This document shows, piece by piece, positions 1-4,275 of a DNA stretch of 7,722 nt. A program made the position numbers and the translations under genes. Location of the stretch: NCBI GenBank assembly GCA_903831545.1, contig CAIKYI010000192.1:1-7722 (forward strand). Reading direction: 5' to 3'. The stretch comes from an uncultured Methylobacter sp. Its GTDB lineage: Bacteria; Pseudomonadota; Gammaproteobacteria; Methylococcales; Methylomonadaceae. The notes under the pieces were generated by a model that searched no databases, was not told the DNA's origin, and worked only from the letters and a program-made list of their open reading frames with translations. Positions within the stretch are counted from its first letter, which is position 1; every line of letters starts with the position of its first letter.

Positions 1-954
1 AGCAGCTGTTAAAATCACGCCGGCGCTGAGGTTCTGGTCGTCGATGGAAGCTGTAACCCCTGTCTGATCCTTACTAAGGTTAATTTGATCAGCCACTCCA
101 TGAAGATCTGACAAAAGATTTGCAGCCGCACCGGAACCATTAGCTGTAATCGATACACCGTTAACTGTGAATGTAACGGCAGTAGATGCAACAGATGCTA
201 CAGTAGTACCCTGAACGCTATTTGAATTGACTATTGCCGTGACACCGCTCTTATCAGAGACCTGATTGATGGCGGCAGCAACGGCAATGCCGCTGAAGTT
301 TTGCAAGGTAGTTGAGGATCCATCGGCACCGGCCAATGCGGCGCCAACCGATACGCCGTTGATGATCATATCTCCAGATGCCATGGCAGTTGTGCGGGCG
401 GTAGAAGTAGAACCTACTGTGGAGACTCCAGCACTTAAACCTGCGCCCAGCTGATCGGTACGAGCGCCACTAAGAGCAACAGTAATATTTTCACCTACAT
501 TGGCACCGGTTTGAAAAATTGAACTACCAAAAGAACCATCCAACAATTTCTTACCGTTAAAATTGGTACGGTCAGAAACCGATTGAATTTCGTCTTTAAG
601 TTGTTGAACCTCGACCTGAATCGCCTTGCGATCCACGGCAGTATTGGTACCGTTAGCAGATTGCAGCGCCAACTCACGAATACGTTGCAGGTTGGTACCG
701 ATTGAACCCAGCGCGCCTTCCGCGGTTTGAGCCAAGGAAATGCCATCCCCCGCATTTCGCACGGCGACTGCCAGACCACGTGTTTGTGAGGTCATCCGGT
801 CGGAAATAGCCAAACCGGCCGCATCGTCTTTGGCGCTATTAATGCGTAAACCTGAAGACAGACGCGCCATGGCTGTTTGTTGTTGTATTGCTGATTTGCT
901 TAATTGCCTTTGTGTATTAAGGGCAAGCAAAGTGGTATTAATGATGGTTGACAT
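1..954 (-). CDS. fliC: Flagellin, N-terminal part (C-terminus outside window)
   Basis: Flagellin is the filament subunit, exported unfolded by the flagellar type III apparatus and polymerised outside the cell. The 318 codons present begin MSTIINTTLLALNTQRQL, a typical D0 helix. The D1 signature follows: ARLSSGLRINSAKDDAAGLA around residues 29-48 and LQRIRELALQ at 89-98, the segment that in enteric flagellins contacts Toll-like receptor 5. D1 continues to about 175 (SDRTNFNGKKLLDGSF near 126-141). The variable middle then carries two Flagellin_IN-type repeats, starting near INGVSV (198-203) and VNGVSI (264-269). I see no Cys or Trp in it, as is usual for flagellin. The conserved C-terminal D1/D0 part is missing only because the window ends. 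The ATG start is fixed by AGGAGA 6 nt upstream and by alignment to the canonical N-terminus. A sigma-28 promoter lies upstream, so expression is expected late in flagellar assembly. Family assignment is certain; the symbol is the conventional one. Confidence 0.97.
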   Translation of the reverse strand, partial: MSTIINTTLLALNTQRQLSKSAIQQQTAMARLSSGLRINSAKDDAAGLAISDRMTSQTRGLAVAVRNAGDGISLAQTAEGALGSIGTNLQRIRELALQSANGTNTAVDRKAIQVEVQQLKDEIQSVSDRTNFNGKKLLDGSFGSSIFQTGANVGENITVALSGARTDQLGAGLSAGVSTVGSTSTARTTAMASGDMIINGVSVGAALAGADGSSTTLQNFSGIAVAAAINQVSDKSGVTAIVNSNSVQGTTVASVASTAVTFTVNGVSITANGSGAAANLLSDLHGVADQINLSKDQTGVTASIDDQNLSAGVILTAA

Positions 955-960
955 GGTACA

Positions 961-966
961 TCTCCT
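961..966 (-). promoter_or_regulatory. Ribosome binding site of the flagellin gene
   Basis: The minus strand reads AGGAGA followed by 6 nt and the ATG at 954. This is a near-consensus Shine-Dalgarno at good spacing and settles the start codon. Confidence 0.85.
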
Positions 967-1031
967 AAAAAGGTTGGATTAACACTGCATCTCCGTAAGC
1001 TGAAGCGCCGTCGAATTTTGCTTTCATTTTG

Positions 1032-1058
1032 TTATCGGCGAACCTGCAGGGAACTTTA
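1032..1058 (-). promoter_or_regulatory. Sigma-28 (FliA) flagellar promoter for flagellin
   Basis: On the minus strand TAAAGTTC (1058-1051) is separated by exactly 11 nt from GCCGATAA (1039-1032). The enterobacterial FliA consensus is TAAAGTTT-N11-GCCGATAA, so 15 of 16 positions match with exact spacing. The position, about 80 nt upstream of the flagellin ATG, is right for a class III flagellar gene. The transcript should begin near 1025, giving a leader of about 70 nt. Confidence 0.93.
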
Positions 1059-1210
1059 GAAAATAATGCAATATTTGTTTAAGTTGCCCAATGCCTGTTT
1101 GGAAAGTGGCGGCAAAGCAATAGCTGCCAGAGCACCATGAAAGGGCTACTCTAAAACCGTACCCGAGTTTCAAGATGCTTCAGCTAACACGTAACACCTG
1201 TGTAGCCTCG

Positions 1211-1240
1211 TCATTCCGGGAGGGATTGCCGGAATCCAGA
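1211..1240. repeat. REP-like palindromic hairpin element
   Basis: ATTCCGG (1213-1219) and CCGGAAT (1229-1235) form a perfect 7-bp stem with a 9-nt loop. The wording TCATTCCGG...CCGGAATCCAG resembles a dispersed intergenic repeat I recall from several gammaproteobacteria, methanotrophs included. Only one copy is in this window, so its status as a repeat rests on recollection and not on what is seen here. On RNA it could also act as a transcript-end stabiliser for alr. Confidence 0.5.
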
Positions 1241-1279
1241 TACCATGGATGGTTTTAGTATTGCCACCCAAATTTGTGG

Positions 1280-1318
1280 AAAACCGCTTCCGGGTGTGAT
1301 GCACTTTTCGGTTTTTTT
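1280..1318. terminator. Weak candidate terminator downstream of alr
   Basis: AAAACCG (1280-1286) can pair with CGGTTTT (1309-1315) around a 22-nt loop, and a run of seven T follows on the plus strand (1312-1318). Read on the minus strand, the direction of alr, the 3' arm ends in TTTT, but the stem has only three G:C pairs and the loop is long. The position, 25-60 nt past the alr stop, is right. The structure is marginal. Confidence 0.28.
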
Positions 1319-1342
1319 AAGCATCTTGCTAAGCAGGAAGCT

Positions 1343-2425
1343 TTATCCGATTTTCTCAACCAGTTGTACCCGCTGGGTAACGCCACACACCAGCGTGTAT
1401 GGAATGGTATCCGACCATAAAGCAATTTCTTCAACGGGCAAAGCTTCGCCCCACAAGGTCACAGCATTACCGGGCTTCGCATCAGTGATACCGCCCAGAT
1501 CGACGGTAATCATGTCCATTGAAACCCGTCCAATCAGAGGAACTCGCTGTCCATTAACCAGCACCGGGGTTCCGACTTTTGCGTAGCGAGGATAACCGTC
1601 ACCATAACCTATCGCAACCACGCCCAGTGTGGTTGGCTGTTTACAAATCCAGCGACCACCATAACCGACGCTATCGCCTGCTTGGATTGGTTTAACCGCA
1701 ATCAACCGTGAATGTAGCTCCATAACGGGCTTTAGCCCAAGCTGCTGGCCGGTTGACTCCGGAAATGGCGAGATACCAAACAACATGACGCCGGGGCGCA
1801 CCCAATCATTGATGGCTTGAGGCCAGGCCAGGATTGCGGCGGAATTTGCCAGACTGCGTTCGCCAACCAAACCAGAGACCGTGTCATTAAAAAGATTGAT
1901 TTGCTGTAGAGTTTTAGCGTCATCAACTTCATCTGCGTTGGCGAAATGCGTCATCAGGTTGATTGGTTGCCTGATGATGGAACACTGCTTTAAGCGTTGA
2001 TAAACTGCAGCAAACTCAACGGCTTTGAAACCTAGCCGGTTCATGCCTGTGTCGATTTTTAACCATATAGTACAGGCTTGCTGCTCTGATCTGGCTTCAA
2101 ATATGTCAAGCTGTGCCAAAGAATGCACGACCGGTTCCAATTGATAAGTCAGCAGTTCGTGTAATTCTTCGACACAGGTAAAACCTTCCAAAATCGCAAT
2201 TCTGTTGCTCATCCCCGCTTTGCGCAAGCGTATGCCTTCATCAACTCTGGCAACGGCAAAAGCGTCAACATTGCGCAGGGCTTCGGCAATACGTACCATG
2301 CCATGCCCATAACCATTGGCTTTAATGACGGCCATAATTTTGGCGTTTGGAGCACAACTGCGCACTTTGGACAAGTTATGCTGAACGGCTTCCAGGTTTA
2401 AAACGGCAACGGCGGCAGGGATCAT
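1343..2425 (-). CDS. alr: Alanine racemase, PLP-dependent
   Basis: This enzyme interconverts L- and D-alanine in the cytoplasm and so supplies D-Ala for peptidoglycan. The protein has 360 residues, the normal family length. The PLP-binding motif AVIKANGYGHG carries the Schiff-base lysine K35 and Y39 at the start of an alpha/beta barrel. KIDTGMNRLGF (123-133) and RPGVMLFG (210-217) are conserved barrel motifs. The second catalytic base is the tyrosine of VGYGG (Y255) in the C-terminal beta domain, which is supplied to the partner's active site in the dimer. SMDM (302-305) matches the substrate-site segment. The C-terminus CGVTQRVQ corresponds to the usual C-x3-QRVP, with Q where Pro is common. 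The ATG overlaps the dnaB stop as ATGA, so translation is probably coupled and both genes share a transcript. The dnaB-alr order is common in gammaproteobacteria. Whether this copy is the anabolic Alr or a DadX-type enzyme cannot be told from sequence alone, but the dnaB linkage favours Alr. Confidence 0.97.
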   Translation of the reverse strand: MIPAAVAVLNLEAVQHNLSKVRSCAPNAKIMAVIKANGYGHGMVRIAEALRNVDAFAVARVDEGIRLRKAGMSNRIAILEGFTCVEELHELLTYQLEPVVHSLAQLDIFEARSEQQACTIWLKIDTGMNRLGFKAVEFAAVYQRLKQCSIIRQPINLMTHFANADEVDDAKTLQQINLFNDTVSGLVGERSLANSAAILAWPQAINDWVRPGVMLFGISPFPESTGQQLGLKPVMELHSRLIAVKPIQAGDSVGYGGRWICKQPTTLGVVAIGYGDGYPRYAKVGTPVLVNGQRVPLIGRVSMDMITVDLGGITDAKPGNAVTLWGEALPVEEIALWSDTIPYTLVCGVTQRVQLVEKIG

Positions 2426-3813
2426 TCATAATCTCCACCGGTATAGGTTCCGGCAAAGTTCTCAAAGCGGGTATATTGCCCCAAAAAGGTGAGCCTGACC
2501 GTTCCTAACGGCCCGTTACGCTGTTTGCCGATAATAACCTCAGCGATACCTTTATCCGGACTGTCTTCGTTATAGACTTCGTCCCGATACACAAACACAA
2601 TCAAATCGGCATCTTGCTCGATAGCGCCCGATTCGCGCAAATCGGACATCATCGGTCGTTTATTGGGACGCTGTTCAAGATTCCGGTTAAGCTGCGATAA
2701 AGCAACAACAGGCACGTTCAATTCTTTGGCCAGTGCTTTTAAGCCTCTGGAAATATCAGAAATCTGCTGCACGCGGTTTTCACCACTGGAGGGTGATTGC
2801 ATCAACTGCAAATAGTCCAAGACAATCAAACCCAACTGACCATGTTCACGCGCCAGGCGTCTGGCTCTTGAGCGCACTTCAGTCGGCGTTAGGGCTGGGG
2901 TGTCGTCGATAAATAATTTGGTTTCGGCCAGTAAATTAATCGCCGACGTCAAGCGCGGCCATTCGTCATCTTCAAGCTTGCCGGTTCTGATTTTATGCTG
3001 GTCGATACGACCCAAGGAAGACATCATTCTCATTGCAAGCGAATCACCGGGCATTTCCATACTGAATACAGCAACCGGCTTATCACCCTTAATGGCGATA
3101 TTCTCGGCCATATTCATAGCGATGGTCGTTTTACCCATGGAGGGCCGGCCCGCTACAATGATTAAATCGGCTGGCTGCAGCCCTGAAGTTAATTCGTCAA
3201 AGTCTGTAAAACCGGTGGCAGCACCGGTAATGGAGCCTTCTTGTTCAAACAGGGCTTCAATTTTATCGACGGCGCGCGCCAGCAGCGATTTAATGGTTGC
3301 AAAGCCGCCCTGCCCCCGCTGCCTTTGTTCGGCAATTTTAAATACCTGACGTTCGGCATTTTCAAGCAGGTCAGCAGTTTCACGACCTTCGGTATTAAAC
3401 GCAGAATCGGAAATCTCGGTGCCGACATGAATTAACTGACGCAATACGGAGCGATCCCTGACGATATTAGCGTAAGTAACAATATTGGCGGCGCTGGGCG
3501 TGTCTTTGGCAAGCATACCCAAATAAGACAGACCACCCGAGTTCTCCAACTCGCCTATCGCTTCCAGTGCTTCTGATATGGTAATAACATCAAAAGGAAT
3601 CTGTTTTTCGGCGAGTTGTTCAATAGTTTTAAAAATCAGCCGGTGATCTCTACGATAAAAATCTACTTCCACCACCTTGTCAGAAACCGAATCCCAGGTT
3701 TGATTGTCCAGCATTAAGCCACCTAAAACCGACTGTTCGGCCTGGATGGAATTGGGCGGAACTTTTAAGGAGTCCAGCGAATAATCACGATCATACGAAT
3801 AGTTGTCAGGCAT
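2422..3813 (-). CDS. dnaB: Replicative DNA helicase DnaB
   Basis: DnaB is the hexameric ring helicase that unwinds the replication fork 5' to 3' on the lagging strand and recruits primase. The protein has 463 residues from the chosen start, close to the family norm. The N-terminal primase-interacting domain covers roughly residues 15-120 (PPNSIQAEQSVLGGLMLD near its start), then a linker, then the RecA-like domain. Walker A is GRPSMGKT (222-229), the catalytic glutamate lies in FSMEM (E253), Walker B is LIVLDYLQL (D333), the DNA-sensing glutamine lies in ALSQLNR (Q374), and the arginine finger lies in GKQRNGP (R432). SDLRESGAIEQDAD (390-403) is also diagnostic. No intein interrupts it. The ATG at 3813 is preferred over an upstream in-frame TTG at 3834: the ATG has a purine-rich AAGAGAGAG just upstream, while nothing like a Shine-Dalgarno precedes the TTG. 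The gene overlaps alr by ATGA. Confidence 0.98.
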   Translation of the reverse strand: MPDNYSYDRDYSLDSLKVPPNSIQAEQSVLGGLMLDNQTWDSVSDKVVEVDFYRRDHRLIFKTIEQLAEKQIPFDVITISEALEAIGELENSGGLSYLGMLAKDTPSAANIVTYANIVRDRSVLRQLIHVGTEISDSAFNTEGRETADLLENAERQVFKIAEQRQRGQGGFATIKSLLARAVDKIEALFEQEGSITGAATGFTDFDELTSGLQPADLIIVAGRPSMGKTTIAMNMAENIAIKGDKPVAVFSMEMPGDSLAMRMMSSLGRIDQHKIRTGKLEDDEWPRLTSAINLLAETKLFIDDTPALTPTEVRSRARRLAREHGQLGLIVLDYLQLMQSPSSGENRVQQISDISRGLKALAKELNVPVVALSQLNRNLEQRPNKRPMMSDLRESGAIEQDADLIVFVYRDEVYNEDSPDKGIAEVIIGKQRNGPLGTVRLTFLGQYTRFENFAGTYTGGDYE

Positions 3814-3815
3814 TG

Positions 3816-3824
3816 CTCTCTCTT
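3816..3824 (-). promoter_or_regulatory. Probable ribosome binding site of dnaB
   Basis: The minus strand reads AAGAGAGAG ending 2 nt before the ATG at 3813; its upstream GAGAG portion sits at usable spacing. It is a weak, purine-rich site and not a perfect AGGAG. It nevertheless decides between the ATG at 3813 and the TTG at 3834, which has no such sequence ahead of it. Confidence 0.5.
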
Positions 3825-3881
3825 GGGGATTCAATTACATTTAGTTTCTATTGGAATGCTTGCTTTAGTTGTCCCTACCTC

Positions 3882-3906
3882 CCTGTGACAGGATTTAGAC
3901 ATCCTG
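3882..3906. repeat. Overlapping palindrome and inverted repeat upstream of dnaB
   Basis: CCTGTGACAGG (3882-3892) is a perfect dyad around a central G. Its right part overlaps a second perfect inverted repeat, CAGGAT (3889-3894) and ATCCTG (3901-3906), with a 6-nt loop. The two structures are mutually exclusive as RNA hairpins. They lie 70-95 bp upstream of the dnaB start and could be an operator, a leader hairpin or part of a dispersed repeat; nothing in the window decides. Confidence 0.5.
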
Positions 3907-4022
3907 ACCGAAATATCGTAAGGCTTATCACTAAGATATTTTGCACTTAAAGAATTCCTAGCAAGTTTATGCTCCAGAAGAGCCTGGCTATGGTTTCTTC
4001 ATTGAACTTTGCCCCTGGCCGA

Positions 4023-4130
4023 TTAGGAAGCCATTAAATTAACATCGAGGCCTTCAGAAAGTGCAACATCGCATTTATCAACTCTGAATGCGTATTGCCA
4101 AGACAAGAACAGATGTTGCGAGGCACTCCG
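4023..4130 (-). other. Short open-frame fragment, possible gene remnant
   Basis: A minus-strand frame stays open for 35 sense codons between a stop at 4133-4131 and a stop at 4025-4023. It has no good ATG or GTG near its beginning and no ribosome binding site. The translation ends in ALSEGLDVNLMAS and looks protein-like, mixing hydrophobic and charged residues, but I recognise no family. It does not resemble the C-terminus of ribosomal protein L9 (rplI), the usual neighbour of dnaB. It could be the tail of a degraded gene or mobile element, or chance. Confidence 0.2.
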
Positions 4131-4167
4131 TTACGTAATTGTACAACCCGGCTATAGTTGCCACAAC
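4131..4167. repeat. Cluster of three short palindromes upstream of the fusion helicase
   Basis: TTACGTAA (4131-4138) abuts TTGTACAA (4139-4146), both perfect 8-bp palindromes, and GTTG-CCA-CAAC (4157-4167) follows 10 bp later. The cluster lies 109-145 bp upstream of the plus-strand start codon. Such short dyads arise by chance, but two abutting and a third nearby could form an operator. Confidence 0.35.
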
Positions 4168-4228
4168 GCAAATTCAAAATAGCGTGTATTTAGAAAACTG
4201 ATATTATGAACTATCAAATAAAGTTTGT

Positions 4229-4259
4229 TTGAACACTCATAATCCTCCCTTTGTGTAAT
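4229..4259 (+). promoter_or_regulatory. Weak candidate sigma-70 promoter for the fusion helicase
   Basis: TTGAAC (4229-4234) resembles a -35 box and TGTAAT (4254-4259) a -10 box, but the spacer is 19 bp, longer than the usual 17. The 5' leader would be only about 10 nt, and no Shine-Dalgarno is visible before the ATG at 4276. The gene may therefore be translated at low level or from a nearly leaderless transcript. An alternative -10, CATAAT (4238-4243), has no good -35. Confidence 0.25.
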
Positions 4260-4275
4260 TATCATTTATACCGTT

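Larger units (their letters stand above)
955..1342. other. Intergenic region between alr and flagellin
   Basis: These 388 bases hold no convincing protein-coding gene on either strand. They contain the flagellin leader and sigma-28 promoter (955-1058), an imperfect stem (1107-1129, TGGCGGC...GCTGCCA with one mismatch), the REP-like hairpin (1211-1240) and an A/T-flanked stem just beyond alr (1280-1318). The flagellin has its own promoter, so read-through from alr is not needed for its expression. Confidence 0.7.
3814..4275. other. Divergent intergenic region between dnaB and the fusion helicase
   Basis: About 460 bases without a convincing gene separate the divergent genes and must hold the promoters for both. 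Visible structure includes a palindrome with an overlapping inverted repeat (3882-3906), two abutting 8-bp palindromes (4131-4146), a GTTG-CCA-CAAC dyad (4157-4167), and an AT-rich stretch before the plus-strand gene. A 36-codon open frame without a clear start (4130-4023, minus) may be a gene remnant. I found no rplI, rpsR or rpsF sequence, although these often precede dnaB, and no clean sigma-70 promoter for dnaB. Confidence 0.65.

Noticed and set aside
495..779. Minus-strand open frame within the flagellin
   Set aside because: It lies in another frame of the same strand as an unambiguous flagellin coding sequence and has an unnatural composition.
1107..1129. Stem TGGCGGC...GCTGCCA as a Rho-independent terminator of alr
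   Set aside because: The stem has a mismatch, no T-run follows it on the minus strand, and it lies more than 200 nt beyond the alr stop.
1245..1586. Plus-strand open frame overlapping the 3' end of alr
   Set aside because: Most of it is antisense to conserved alr sequence, it has no ribosome binding site, and its translation has no recognisable domain. It is a shadow frame.
2900..3349. Plus-strand 149-codon open frame inside dnaB
   Set aside because: It is antisense to the RecA-like domain of dnaB, and its length follows from codon bias in dnaB.
3811..3834. TTG at 3834 as the dnaB start, adding seven residues
   Set aside because: The TTG has no Shine-Dalgarno upstream, while the in-frame ATG at 3813 is preceded by a purine-rich AAGAGAGAG. 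The ATG also gives an N-terminus of ordinary length.
3814..4275. A remnant of rplI upstream of dnaB
   Set aside because: The only protein-like fragment in the region (ending ALSEGLDVNLMAS) does not resemble the ribosomal protein L9 C-terminus.
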